From: Syntrophomonadaceae bacterium
GTDB taxonomy: Bacteria > Bacillota_D > Dethiobacteria > DTU022 > PWGO01
DNA: 31,099 nucleotides
NCBI GenBank assembly: GCA_003554535.1
Contig: PWGT01000129.1
Span: 1 to 31,099, forward strand
Reading direction: 5' to 3'
Shown here: positions 19,042 to 27,180 of the stretch, piece after piece
Layout of the letters: every line of letters begins with the position of its first letter
How positions within the stretch are numbered: position 1 is the stretch's first letter
Made by a program: the position numbers and the translations under genes
Notes under the pieces: generated by a model
What the model saw: only the letters and a program-made list of their open reading frames with translations
Told to the model about the DNA's origin: nothing
The model's database searches: none

Positions 19042-19731
19042 ATGGAAAGACTGGGTTTACAAGCCAAATTACGTTATGGTGGAAATAAAAAAGGAGAGTT
19101 GAATCGTTTTCGCAAGCAGGATCAAGTGCCGGGAGTAGTTTATGGAAGAGGCAAAGAGAATCTTCCTGTATTGCTGGATGGACGCTTGCTCCGCCAGGCT
19201 CTGTCTTCGGGTGCTGGATCTAACGCCATTATCGAGCTGCAAATAGAAAACGGAGATTCTCAAAAAGAGAAAACAACGGAAACGGTTATGTTTAAAGAGG
19301 TGCAGCGTGATATCCTGGTTCGTGATCGCTTGCTGCATGTTGATTTTATTCGCATCTCTATGCAAGAAAAAATGGTAGCAAGTGTTCCTGTTCAAGTTAT
19401 TGGTGATTCTGATTCACCTGGCGTAAAAGAAGGCGGCATTGTGCAGGTCTTGCTAAGGGAAGTAGAAGTCTACTGCCTCCCTGCTTCTATACCGGATTCC
19501 ATAGAAGTAGATATTTCTGCGCTGAATCAGGGTGAAAGCCTTGTAGCTAACGATCTGGTGTTACCTGAAGGTGTTGAGCTAAGTACCGATCCTGAGGAGA
19601 CAGTAGTTCTTATTGCAGCTCCATCTGAAGAAGTTGAGCCTTCAGAAGAGGAAGAAGCTGCTGAAGAGGCTGTTGAGGAAGACCAGGAGTCTGCTGTCGA
19701 TGAAGGTGATGAAGAATCTGCAGAAGAGTAA
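19042..19731 (+). CDS. rplY: 50S ribosomal protein bL25, long TL5/CTC form
   Basis: The protein has 229 residues. The N-terminal 5S rRNA-binding domain includes FRKQDQVPGVVYGRGKENLPV. The second beta domain of the CTC/TL5 form follows (HVDFIRISMQEKMVASVPVQVIG, then SIPDSIEVDISALNQGESL). The last 35 residues are almost all Glu, Ala, Asp and Ser, a common acidic tail in this family. B. subtilis Ctc is a sigma-B stress protein, but no sigma-B promoter is visible here. The ATG at 19042 has GGAGGAGG upstream. An in-frame TTG at 19009 lies at the transcription start and is rejected. Confidence 0.95.
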   Translation: MERLGLQAKLRYGGNKKGELNRFRKQDQVPGVVYGRGKENLPVLLDGRLLRQALSSGAGSNAIIELQIENGDSQKEKTTETVMFKEVQRDILVRDRLLHVDFIRISMQEKMVASVPVQVIGDSDSPGVKEGGIVQVLLREVEVYCLPASIPDSIEVDISALNQGESLVANDLVLPEGVELSTDPEETVVLIAAPSEEVEPSEEEEAAEEAVEEDQESAVDEGDEESAEE

Positions 19732-19737
19732 AAAAGT

Positions 19738-20331
19738 ATGTGGTGGCGACGTAGAAGTTCATTTTCATACTTAATATTTGGCCTGGGCAATCCCGGTAAT
19801 AAATATGCCCATACCCTTCATAATGCAGGTTACAGAGTAGTAGAAAATTTGGCCACCAGACTCGGTGCGCCAAAACCCCGTAAACGGGATACTTATCTTT
19901 ATACAGAATCTAAATATGAGGGGAAAAATTTATCTCTAATTCAACCGCTTACCTATATGAATCGGAGTGGGGAAGCAGTACGTCAGGCTTTGCACTGGTA
20001 CCGAGTAGAACCGGAAAAAATTTTAGTAATATACGATGATATGGACTTACCGCCCGGCACTATTCGCTTGCGCCCGCGCGGTGGAAGTGGTGGGCATGGA
20101 GGGCTTAAATCCATTGTTAATACACTTGATAGTCAGGAATTTCCCCGCCTGAGGATTGGGATCGGCAAGCCACCGGAAGGCATAAATGCTCCTGCCTATG
20201 TGCTGGGGAAGTTGGAAGGAGAAATGGCATCTGCCCTTGAAGATGCTGAAGAAAAGGCAACTGAGGCTGTATTAACTTTCATAGGTTATGGAATTGAAGA
20301 AGCTATGAACAAATTTAATGTATTGTCTTGA
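19738..20331 (+). CDS. pth: Peptidyl-tRNA hydrolase
   Basis: Pth releases peptides from dropped-off peptidyl-tRNA. The 197-residue protein has the FGLGNPGNKYAHTLHNAGYRV block with catalytic His28, PLTYMNRSGEAV, and DDMDLPPGTIRLRPRGGSGGHGGLKS. It begins six bases after rplY. No strong Shine-Dalgarno site is visible and the N-terminus (MWWRRRSSFSY) is about ten residues longer than in B. subtilis Pth. Translation is therefore probably coupled to rplY. The gene's 3' end contains the promoter of the next unit. Confidence 0.95.
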   Translation: MWWRRRSSFSYLIFGLGNPGNKYAHTLHNAGYRVVENLATRLGAPKPRKRDTYLYTESKYEGKNLSLIQPLTYMNRSGEAVRQALHWYRVEPEKILVIYDDMDLPPGTIRLRPRGGSGGHGGLKSIVNTLDSQEFPRLRIGIGKPPEGINAPAYVLGKLEGEMASALEDAEEKATEAVLTFIGYGIEEAMNKFNVLS

Positions 20332-20351
20332 TATAAAATTTCTGTTATAAT
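20323..20351 (+). promoter_or_regulatory. Promoter for the T-box aroF-pheA transcript
   Basis: TTGTCT (20323-20328) and TATAAT (20346-20351) are 17 bases apart, with an extended -10 TGT (20343-20345). The -35 lies inside the last codons of pth. Transcription would start near 20358. Confidence 0.65.
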
Positions 20352-20380
20352 ATTTTGAAAATGAATAATTAACAGCAAGG

Positions 20381-20408
20381 AAAGGGTAAAGTAAGGTAAC
20401 CCTTTTTT
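20381..20408 (+). terminator. Weak terminator-like hairpin upstream of the T-box
   Basis: AAAGGGT (20381-20387) pairs with ACCCTTT (20399-20405) around an 11-base loop, and the T-run extends to 20408. The short stem has three G-C pairs. It could end pth transcripts or attenuate the leader. Confidence 0.4.
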
Positions 20409-20409
20409 C

Positions 20410-20668
20410 TAAAGAGACTCTGGGTCGTGGCTGAAAGCCTGGAGGAAAAGAGCTACCTGAAGTTCACCCTGGAGCTGTCGGCTGAAACTCCTGCTATAAT
20501 TGGGAGCAAGTAGGCTGGACCGGGTTCTTCGCCGTTATCACGAAGCAGGTATAAGGAGCCGTTTTTAATATGGTTCTCGTACCGGGTAAAGCGAGCCGTG
20601 AACTCGGCTAAGTAGGGTGGTACCGCGGAAGAAATGACTTTACGCCCCTAAAGGCGTGAAGTTTTTTT
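20410..20668 (+). promoter_or_regulatory. T-box leader, probably phenylalanine-specific, with its regulated terminator
   Basis: The conserved T-box AGGGTGGTACCGCGG lies at 20614-20628. It is followed by the terminator ACTTTACGCC/GGCGTGAAGT (20637-20662) and seven T residues. Stem I is compact: CUCUGGG (20418-20424) pairs with CCCTGGAG (20467-20474), and GTGGCT (20427-20432) with AGCTAC (20451-20456). In the internal loop the pattern GAA-G-TTC-A places TTC (Phe) at 20463-20465 as specifier, by analogy with GAA-A-GGC-A in glycyl leaders. Uncharged tRNA-Phe would stabilise the antiterminator and turn on aroF-pheA, which fits their products. The T-box is certain; the specifier is inferred. Confidence 0.9.
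20637..20668 (+). terminator. T-box-regulated terminator of the aroF-pheA leader
   Basis: A 10-bp stem (20637-20646 with 20653-20662, one G-U pair) closes a CCTAAA loop and runs into seven T residues. It starts eight bases after the T-box sequence, so it competes with the antiterminator. Confidence 0.88.
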
Positions 20669-20676
20669 ATTTTGGG

Positions 20677-20719
20677 AGCTGCTACTTTCGTCCCTAACAG
20701 GAGAAGTAGCAGCTTTTTT
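20677..20719 (+). terminator. Second, strong terminator between the T-box terminator and aroF
   Basis: AGCTGCTACTT (20677-20687) pairs perfectly with AAGTAGCAGCT (20704-20714), 11 bp, with a possible inner TCC/GGA stem, and six T residues (20714-20719) follow. It lies 41 bases before the aroF start. On the minus strand it has no T-run. Confidence 0.82.
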
Positions 20720-20759
20720 AGTTTAAAATATTAATAAATCTCAAGGGAGGGAGTAAAAA

Positions 20760-21818
20760 ATGATTGTAGTCATGAACCTGGATGCAGGGGAGGAAAATGT
20801 AGAGGCGGTAAAGGAAAGATTACACCAAATGGGGTACAAAACTCACCCTATCTATGGCACTGCTCGGATAGTTATTGGGGCTATTGGTTTGGAAAAATCG
20901 GCAACTCCACCTACCGGCTTGGAAACTATGCCGGGTGTGGAAAAAGTAATGCGAATAATGGCACCTTACAAAATGGTAAGCCGGGAAGTGAAAAATGAAG
21001 ATAGCGTAATAGAAGTGGGTGGCGTGCGAATCGGAGGAAATCAACTGACAGTGATGGCAGGTCCATGTGCAGTGGAAAGTTATGACCAGATTTACAAAAT
21101 AGCTAAAGGAGTAAGTCAAAGCGGTGCTCAGGTACTAAGAGGAGGAGCTTTTAAACCTCGTTCTTCTCCTTATAGTTTTCAGGGTCTGGAAGAAGAAGGC
21201 TTGAAATTTATGGCTGAAGTGCGGGATGAACTGGGGATGATTACTGTTACTGAAACAATAACTCCGGCGGATGTAGAATTAGTAGCCAGTTATGCAGATA
21301 TAATTCAAGTTGGTGCCCGCAACATGCAAAATTATGCTCTGTTAAAGGAAGTTGGCAAATGTGGAAAGCCAGTTCTTCTCAAGAGAGGATTTGCCTCTAC
21401 CATCGAAGAGTGGCTAATGGCAGCTGAGTATATTGTTAACGAAGGCAATTTGCAGGTGATACTTTGCGAAAGAGGGATCAGGACTTTTGAAACTTATACC
21501 CGCAATACACTGGATATAAGTGCAATTCCACTGGTAAAGATTCTTTCGCATTTGCCGGTTATTGTAGACCCCAGTCACAGTGCTGGAGACTGGCGACTGG
21601 TTTCGCCTCTGGCTAATGCTTCTGTTGCAGCTGGTGCTGATGGGGCTCTGGTGGAAGTGCATCATACACCTAATGAAGCCTTGTGTGATGGTGCTCAGTC
21701 CCTGACTCTGGAGAATTTTGATAACATGATGCAAGAGTTGAATCAGATAGCCAAAGCTGTGAACAGGAGTATGGCTACCTCAGACAATAAATGCGTTGAA
21801 GGGAAGGAGAAGGTTTAA
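20760..21818 (+). CDS. aroF: 3-deoxy-7-phosphoheptulonate (DAHP) synthase, AroF/type I-beta
   Basis: This enzyme joins phosphoenolpyruvate and erythrose-4-phosphate in the first step of the shikimate pathway. The 352-residue protein has an N-terminal ferredoxin-like regulatory domain (about residues 1-70), as in Thermotoga-type DAHP synthases. The barrel core includes MAGPCAVES, GGAFKPRSSPYSFQG, VGARNMQNYALL, VLLKRGFAST, CERGIRTFE and IVDPSHSAGDW. A short extra C-terminal tail is present. The ATG at 20760 follows GGGAGGGAG. It is co-transcribed with pheA under the T-box leader, so control is by phenylalanyl-tRNA charging and probably also by feedback on the N-terminal domain. Confidence 0.96.
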   Translation: MIVVMNLDAGEENVEAVKERLHQMGYKTHPIYGTARIVIGAIGLEKSATPPTGLETMPGVEKVMRIMAPYKMVSREVKNEDSVIEVGGVRIGGNQLTVMAGPCAVESYDQIYKIAKGVSQSGAQVLRGGAFKPRSSPYSFQGLEEEGLKFMAEVRDELGMITVTETITPADVELVASYADIIQVGARNMQNYALLKEVGKCGKPVLLKRGFASTIEEWLMAAEYIVNEGNLQVILCERGIRTFETYTRNTLDISAIPLVKILSHLPVIVDPSHSAGDWRLVSPLANASVAAGADGALVEVHHTPNEALCDGAQSLTLENFDNMMQELNQIAKAVNRSMATSDNKCVEGKEKV

Positions 21819-21819
21819 A

Positions 21820-22683
21820 ATGACCAGTATGGGCTATTTAGGTCCTGCAGGTACCTTTACAGAGGAGATAGCTTTGATATATGTTCAGGAAATAGAATCC
21901 TTGCAACTTCAGGAGTTTAAATCTATTGATGGTATTATTGAGCAAGTAGCAGCCGGCCAATTAAACCAGGGGATAGTCCCCCTGGAAAACTCTCTGGAGG
22001 GCAGTGTAAACATTACCCTTGATATGCTGGTTCAAAATGATGTTTACATTAACAAGGAAATTGTTTACCCTATTTCCCATTGCTTGATGGTTCCTCCTGG
22101 AGTTAGTGACCTTAGAGATATTCAAACCTTGTATTCGCATAGCCAGGCTTTTTCCCAGTGCCGGGATTATGTTAAAAATTATTTGCCTGCAGTGGAGCAG
22201 GTTCCTCTGGAGAGCACGGCTGCTGCTGCTCAAAGGGTAGCTTCTGAGGATAAAAGAGTTGCAGCAATTGCACCTGCCCGGGCTGCAGATTTGTTTGGAT
22301 TGCGAATAATGGCTAAAGATATTCAGGATGGGGTTGGTGCCGAAAAAAATGGCAATATGACCAGGTTTGTAGTGGTTTCTTCTATCGATCATCATCTCAC
22401 AGGCAAGGATAAGACGTCGATTATTTTTGCCATAAAAGATGGTCCTGGAAGTTTGTATGGTGTTTTGGGTATTTTTGCTCACCGCAATATAAATCTCACT
22501 CGTATTGAGTCTCGGCCTTCTCGGCAAAGCTTGGGCGAATATTTATTCTTTATTGACTTTGAAGGTCATAAAGAGGAAAATAATATTAAAGAAGCTCTGG
22601 AAGAATTGAAAGAGCAAACGAAGTATTTAAAAATGCTGGGATCATACCCTCAGGTAAACTATTTTACCGGGATCAGGAGTTAA
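21820..22683 (+). CDS. pheA: Prephenate dehydratase
   Basis: PheA converts prephenate to phenylpyruvate, the step before phenylalanine. The 287-residue protein has YLGPAGTFTEEIA, PLENSLEGSVN, SHSQAFSQC, ESTAAAAQRVA and the catalytic TRF motif (T181) in NMTRFVVV. A C-terminal ACT domain starts near residue 200. Its IESRPSRQ matches the ESRP effector motif for phenylalanine feedback. No chorismate mutase domain is attached. The ATG at 21820 follows GGAAGGAGAAGG one base after the aroF stop region. An in-frame ATG at 21796 lies inside aroF, before this site. Confidence 0.96.
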   Translation: MTSMGYLGPAGTFTEEIALIYVQEIESLQLQEFKSIDGIIEQVAAGQLNQGIVPLENSLEGSVNITLDMLVQNDVYINKEIVYPISHCLMVPPGVSDLRDIQTLYSHSQAFSQCRDYVKNYLPAVEQVPLESTAAAAQRVASEDKRVAAIAPARAADLFGLRIMAKDIQDGVGAEKNGNMTRFVVVSSIDHHLTGKDKTSIIFAIKDGPGSLYGVLGIFAHRNINLTRIESRPSRQSLGEYLFFIDFEGHKEENNIKEALEELKEQTKYLKMLGSYPQVNYFTGIRS

Positions 22684-22770
22684 GCCAACTATTTCTGCCT
22701 TACTTCCTGCTCTTCCTGGTTCTTAAAATTATATTTTATTATTATTTAGTGTTTATCGGGGGAGAATAAC

Positions 22771-22802
22771 CTTTAACTAAAGTTAACTTTAACTAAAGTT
22801 AA
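22771..22802. repeat. Two tandem 16-bp palindromic repeats upstream of mfd
   Basis: CTTTAACTAAAGTTAA occurs twice back to back (22771-22786 and 22787-22802). Each unit holds the dyad CTTTA-AC-TAAAG, and the junction AAAGTTAACTTT (22779-22790) is a perfect 12-bp palindrome. A TACAAT hexamer (22817-22822) could be a -10 box, placing the repeat at its -35 region. Nothing else is seen between pheA and mfd. Confidence 0.65.
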
Positions 22803-22908
22803 GGGATAGAGGTGTGTACAATTATTTTTACTGCGTGTGGAGACATTTACATTATCAATTACCAATTACATTTTTTAAAAACATATGTTTTTCTTAAAGG
22901 AGGGCAGT

Positions 22909-25900
22909 ATGAATTTAAAGCCACTGCTGAAGTTTTGGAAAAATGATGGAAACTTCAACCATATAAAAGAAAACCTTTTCTCAAGCCAGCAGTATCGGGC
23001 TTTGATAACTGGGCTTGAGGGCAGCCAGCGTAATTTTTTCTGGAGTTCTTTAATTGCTGAAAGCAGGAAAACTACTCTGATCATTACCAGTAACTCTATG
23101 CGTGCTGAAAAAATCTATGAAGATCTACTTTCCTTTTGGGGAGAAGATGAATTGCACCTGCTTCCCAATCGCGATCTGGTTGCAGGTGAAGAAACTTATG
23201 GCTATAGCCGGGAAACTTGGGAACAGCGTATGGAAGCTTTGGAACTCATGTCTCATCAAAACCAGAGGATTTTTATTGCGCCGGTGAATGCATTACTGTT
23301 TAGGATGATGCCCTATAGCCAGTGGCAAGAACATATAATCCCTGTGGAGCAGGGGCAAGAATTGTACCGGGATTTATTTCTGGAAAACCTGGTGTCAATG
23401 GGGTATGAGCGAGTTCCGTTAATTGAGGGCAAGGGGCAATTTAGTGTCCGTGGTGATATTCTCGATGTATTCCCTCCCGGGTGGGAGAATCCGGTGCGCA
23501 TAGAACTTTTTGATAATATGGTTGAGTCATTGCGAATTTTTGATTGTAATACCCAGCGCTCCCTTCAGTATCTTTCCCGGGTGGAAATATTTCCTGCCGG
23601 GGAAGTTTTGTTACCTCCTGAATTGCGCAAGAAAGCCTTTGCCCTAATTGAAGAAGAGCTGGCAAAAACAACAACGAAGTTGAACCAAAATCACCGCGAA
23701 GAAACTGCAACGACTTTGAAGGAAAAAGTTTATCACCACATGGAAATAATGAAAAATAGTATTTTGCAGGAAAGTATGTACCCGTACTTTACTTACTTCT
23801 ATGAAGAGGGAGATAGTTGGCTGGATTATCTCCCTGACGATTCCATGGTCATTGTGGATGAACCCGCCCGGACAAAAGAAGCAGCAGAAACTTTTGCTGA
23901 CAGAGCCCGGGATTTGCAGAAAGATCATTTATTGCAGGGCAAAACCATTAGCAGCAATATGGGAATGGTTTGGGAACTGGAAGAGATGTTGGCTCGGTTG
24001 AGCTCCCCTTTGCTTTATTTTGCACTATTTAACGTTTCCGGGCTCAAAGTTCCTCGTAATCATACTTTAAATTTTTCCGGAAAAGATGTACCGACCTACT
24101 ATGGTCAGTGGAGGTTACTGCGTAGCGAGATAGAAAGGTGGCGGGAAGAAGGTTACCGTATCTTTATTCTGTCGCCGGAAGAAAACCAGGCCGAGGCTCT
24201 TTTCAAGCATTTGAGGGACCAAGATTTTACCATAAAAAAAATGCTTGACCCCGGGCAATTAGAAAATGTTTATGATGGAGGAAATGCAGTTTTAACGGTA
24301 GGCAATTTACATAACGGGTTTTATATTCCTTCCATAAGGGTTGCAGTTGTAACTGAACAAGAGCTATTACCCAAGAAAAAGAAAAAGAAAAGAATATCCC
24401 GTAGTAAAGAAGGCAAAACTCTTCGCCATCACCAGGAACTGTCGGTGGGAGATTATGTAGTGCACGAACATCATGGAATAGGACAGTATCTGGGTGTGCA
24501 GACCCTGGAAGTAGAAAACACCAAAAGAGACTACCTACATATCCGATACGCCAAGGGAGATAAATTGTTTGTCCCCATTGACCAGATTGAATTGATTCAG
24601 AGATATATCGGTGTAGAGGGTAAAACTCCTAAATTACACCGGCTGGGCAGTGATGAATGGAACAGAGCAAAGAAAAAGGTGCGTGCATCAGTCCAGGAGT
24701 TAGCTCAGGATTTACTGTCTATATATAGCAGTCGCGAGTCCATACAGGGTCATGCTTTTTCCATGGAAAATCCCTGGCAGACAGAGTTTGAATCTTTTTT
24801 CCCATACGAGGAAACACCGGATCAGTTACAAGCCATTCAGGAAGTAAGAAAGGATTTAGCTCAAAGCAAGCCCATGGATCGCCTGCTTTGCGGCGATGTC
24901 GGCTATGGGAAAACAGAAGTAGCTATGCGGGCAGCTTTTGACGTGGTAATGGAGGGCAAACAAGTAGCTGTTCTTGCTCCTACAACCGTGCTTGCTCAGC
25001 AGCATTACCGCAACTTTATTGAAAGGTTTGCTCCTTTCCCGGTGGAAATTTCTCTTTTAAGCAGGTTTCGTAGTACTGCCCAGCAAAAGGAGACTCTGGA
25101 AAAATTAAGTGAGGGAAAAGTAGACATTCTGATTGGGACTCACCGTTTGCTTTCTAATGATGTTAATTTCAAAGATCTTGGATTGATCATCATAGACGAG
25201 GAGCACCGCTTTGGAGTGCGCCATAAAGAGAAGCTAAAAAAAATGCGCCTGGATGTAGATGTTCTTACTCTCACTGCCACACCTATTCCACGGACTTTGC
25301 ATATGTCACTGGTTGGAGCCAGGGATTTGAGTTTGATAGAAACCCCGCCGGAAAATCGTTATCCCGTCCAGACTTATGTCCTGGAATACTCGGACCAGGT
25401 TGTTAAAGAAGCAATTACGCGAGAGTTGGAACGTCATGGGCAGGTTTATTATGTTTTTAACCGGGTACAGAACATTGAAAAATGGGCGCAAAAGGTGCGG
25501 GATCTGGTGCCTCAAGCCAGGATTGCTGTAGCCCATGGGCAAATGAGCGAAACCAGGCTGGAAAAAGTAATGCATGCTTTTTGGGAAGGGCAATACGATG
25601 TGTTGTTGTCAACCACTATAATAGAAGCAGGTTTGGATATCCCTAATGTAAACACGTTGATCATCTATGATGCCGATCGTTTCGGGCTGGCTCAGTTATA
25701 CCAGTTGAGGGGCCGCGTAGGTCGTTCTAACCGATTGGCTTATGCCTATTTGACTTTCCAGAAAGAGAAAATTCTTTCTGAAGCAGCCGAAAAAAGATTG
25801 CAAGCTATTAAAGAGTTTGCTGAACTTGGTTCGGGATTTAAGATTGCTTTGCGAGATCTGGAAATAAGAGGAGCAGGGAACATTTTGGGGCCGGAACAGC

Positions 25901-26445
25901 ATGGATTTATGGCGGAAGTCGGTTTCGAGTTGTATTGTCAGATGCTTGAAGAAGCAGTAAGGGCTTACCGGGGGGAGAAGACTGCTCCAGAAACCATTAC
26001 ATCCCCTCGCCTGGATTTGAAAATAAGCGCTTACTTGCCCAGTTCATATATACCTGATCAGGAACAAAAAGTTGACCTTTACCAGCGCATATATGCCCTG
26101 GATTCGCCGGAAAAAGTAGAAGAGATTGAAGCCGAACTGGTAGATCGTTTCGGGACTCTTCCCCTGGAAGTTGAAAATCTTTTAATGATTGCTCGTTTGC
26201 GTATTTTAGCATCAGAACTAAGAATAACCTCTATTCATTATGAAAAGGGCGAAGTGTATCTCAAGTTTGACTCTGACCAGGAAGTTGATACGCTTAAACT
26301 TTACCGCCTTGTCAAACAGTATCCTGGAAAGATGTCTTTGCAAACCGGGAAAGGAGTTACTTTGAAAATAAAGCCCCATAAAGAGAAAGTTAATTTGGCA
26401 GAATTAGAACAGTTTTTGAACAAAGCCCGGGAAGTTGTTATTTAA
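22909..26445 (+). CDS. mfd: Transcription-repair coupling factor
   Basis: Mfd removes RNA polymerase stalled at DNA lesions and recruits UvrA. The 1178-residue protein has an N-terminal UvrB-like region (residues 1 to about 340). The RNA-polymerase-interacting CarD-like domain starts near residue 511 (LSVGDYVVHEHHGIGQYLG). The translocase has Walker A GDVGYGKTE (from 662), DEEHRFG (from 763) and TATPIPRTL, and the RecG-like QLRGRVGRS lies downstream. The C-terminal D7 domain completes it. A lysine run (KKKKKKRISRS) precedes the CarD-like part. The ATG at 22909 follows AAAGGAGGG. The fin gene, which separates pth and mfd in B. subtilis, is replaced by aroF-pheA. Confidence 0.97.
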   Translation: MNLKPLLKFWKNDGNFNHIKENLFSSQQYRALITGLEGSQRNFFWSSLIAESRKTTLIITSNSMRAEKIYEDLLSFWGEDELHLLPNRDLVAGEETYGYSRETWEQRMEALELMSHQNQRIFIAPVNALLFRMMPYSQWQEHIIPVEQGQELYRDLFLENLVSMGYERVPLIEGKGQFSVRGDILDVFPPGWENPVRIELFDNMVESLRIFDCNTQRSLQYLSRVEIFPAGEVLLPPELRKKAFALIEEELAKTTTKLNQNHREETATTLKEKVYHHMEIMKNSILQESMYPYFTYFYEEGDSWLDYLPDDSMVIVDEPARTKEAAETFADRARDLQKDHLLQGKTISSNMGMVWELEEMLARLSSPLLYFALFNVSGLKVPRNHTLNFSGKDVPTYYGQWRLLRSEIERWREEGYRIFILSPEENQAEALFKHLRDQDFTIKKMLDPGQLENVYDGGNAVLTVGNLHNGFYIPSIRVAVVTEQELLPKKKKKKRISRSKEGKTLRHHQELSVGDYVVHEHHGIGQYLGVQTLEVENTKRDYLHIRYAKGDKLFVPIDQIELIQRYIGVEGKTPKLHRLGSDEWNRAKKKVRASVQELAQDLLSIYSSRESIQGHAFSMENPWQTEFESFFPYEETPDQLQAIQEVRKDLAQSKPMDRLLCGDVGYGKTEVAMRAAFDVVMEGKQVAVLAPTTVLAQQHYRNFIERFAPFPVEISLLSRFRSTAQQKETLEKLSEGKVDILIGTHRLLSNDVNFKDLGLIIIDEEHRFGVRHKEKLKKMRLDVDVLTLTATPIPRTLHMSLVGARDLSLIETPPENRYPVQTYVLEYSDQVVKEAITRELERHGQVYYVFNRVQNIEKWAQKVRDLVPQARIAVAHGQMSETRLEKVMHAFWEGQYDVLLSTTIIEAGLDIPNVNTLIIYDADRFGLAQLYQLRGRVGRSNRLAYAYLTFQKEKILSEAAEKRLQAIKEFAELGSGFKIALRDLEIRGAGNILGPEQHGFMAEVGFELYCQMLEEAVRAYRGEKTAPETITSPRLDLKISAYLPSSYIPDQEQKVDLYQRIYALDSPEKVEEIEAELVDRFGTLPLEVENLLMIARLRILASELRITSIHYEKGEVYLKFDSDQEVDTLKLYRLVKQYPGKMSLQTGKGVTLKIKPHKEKVNLAELEQFLNKAREVVI

Positions 26446-26499
26446 TACTACACTACTCATAATTAGCTGTTGTTTATCTAAAAAATTAATGCTGTTAGT

Positions 26500-26543
26500 G
26501 GGTTATAAATGGGTCATAAATGAGTTAAAAATAGGTTATAAAT
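26500..26543. repeat. Four tandem 11-bp repeats upstream of spoVT
   Basis: The units are GGGTTATAAAT (26500-26510), GGGTCATAAAT (26511-26521), GAGTTAAAAAT (26522-26532) and AGGTTATAAAT (26533-26543). All are exactly 11 bp, with one to two changes from the first. The array ends 13 bases before the candidate sigma-G -35 box. Phased AT tracts could bend DNA or bind a regulator in register. Confidence 0.75.
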
Positions 26544-26556
26544 TTCCGTAGTATGT

Positions 26557-26586
26557 GAATAAAACCCTATATCCGGTTGAATACTA
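26557..26586 (+). promoter_or_regulatory. Probable sigma-G promoter of spoVT
   Basis: GAATA (26557-26561) and AATACTA (26580-26586), exactly 18 bases apart, fit the sigma-G consensus with one mismatch. B. subtilis spoVT is a forespore sigma-G gene. Confidence 0.55.
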
Positions 26587-26631
26587 AGATAGAAGTTTTA
26601 TTACTGCACAATAAAAGGAGGATTGGTCCTC

Positions 26632-27180
26632 GTGAAAGCAACCGGAATAGTCAGGCGTATCGATGATTTAGGAAGGGTAGTAATCCCCAAAGAGATTCGC
26701 AGAACCATGAAAATAAGAGAAGGGGATCCTTTAGAAATATTTGTGGATAGGGAAGGAGAAGTTATCTTAAAAAAATACTCACCCATTGGTGAGTTGGGAG
26801 AATTTGCCCAGGAGTATGCTGATTCCATCAATGAAGCAACTAATAAGGTAGCATGCATTTGCGATCGTGATACTATTATTGCTGTATCCGGGGCGCCCAA
26901 AAAAGAGTTCGTAAACCGCCCCTTGAATCCTGCAATAGATAAAGTCATGGAGACTCGTCGCAGCGTGCTTATAAATGACACCTCAGAGCATCCCCTTTAT
27001 CGCGAGGAGGATGCGGTTTCCAAATTTGTGCATGAAGTTATTGCACCGGTAGTTTCGGAAGGAGACCCTATCGGGGCAGTAATTTTGGGAACCAGAACTC
27101 AAGATGACAAGATGGGTGATATGGAGTTAAAACTGGTGGAAACAGCGGCTTTCTTTTTGGCAAAACAAATGGAGCAATAA
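26632..27180 (+). CDS. spoVT: Stage V sporulation protein T, AbrB-like forespore regulator
   Basis: The 182-residue protein begins KATGIVRRIDDLGRVVIPKEIRR, an AbrB-type swapped-hairpin DNA-binding domain almost identical to B. subtilis SpoVT. It continues DPLEIFVDREGEVILKKYSP. A C-terminal GAF-like domain (about residue 55 to the end) follows, with VACICDRDTIIAVSG, DPIGAVILG and the terminal VETAAFFLAKQMEQ. SpoVT tunes sigma-G genes late in the forespore. The GTG at 26632 is chosen because the family starts with KATG and GGAGG lies ten bases away. The in-frame TTG at 26623 touches the Shine-Dalgarno site. Confidence 0.96.
   Translation: MKATGIVRRIDDLGRVVIPKEIRRTMKIREGDPLEIFVDREGEVILKKYSPIGELGEFAQEYADSINEATNKVACICDRDTIIAVSGAPKKEFVNRPLNPAIDKVMETRRSVLINDTSEHPLYREEDAVSKFVHEVIAPVVSEGDPIGAVILGTRTQDDKMGDMELKLVETAAFFLAKQMEQ

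Noticed and set aside
21961..22527. A 188-codon open frame antisense to pheA
   Set aside because: It is a shadow of the pheA coding frame with no start signal or recognisable domain.
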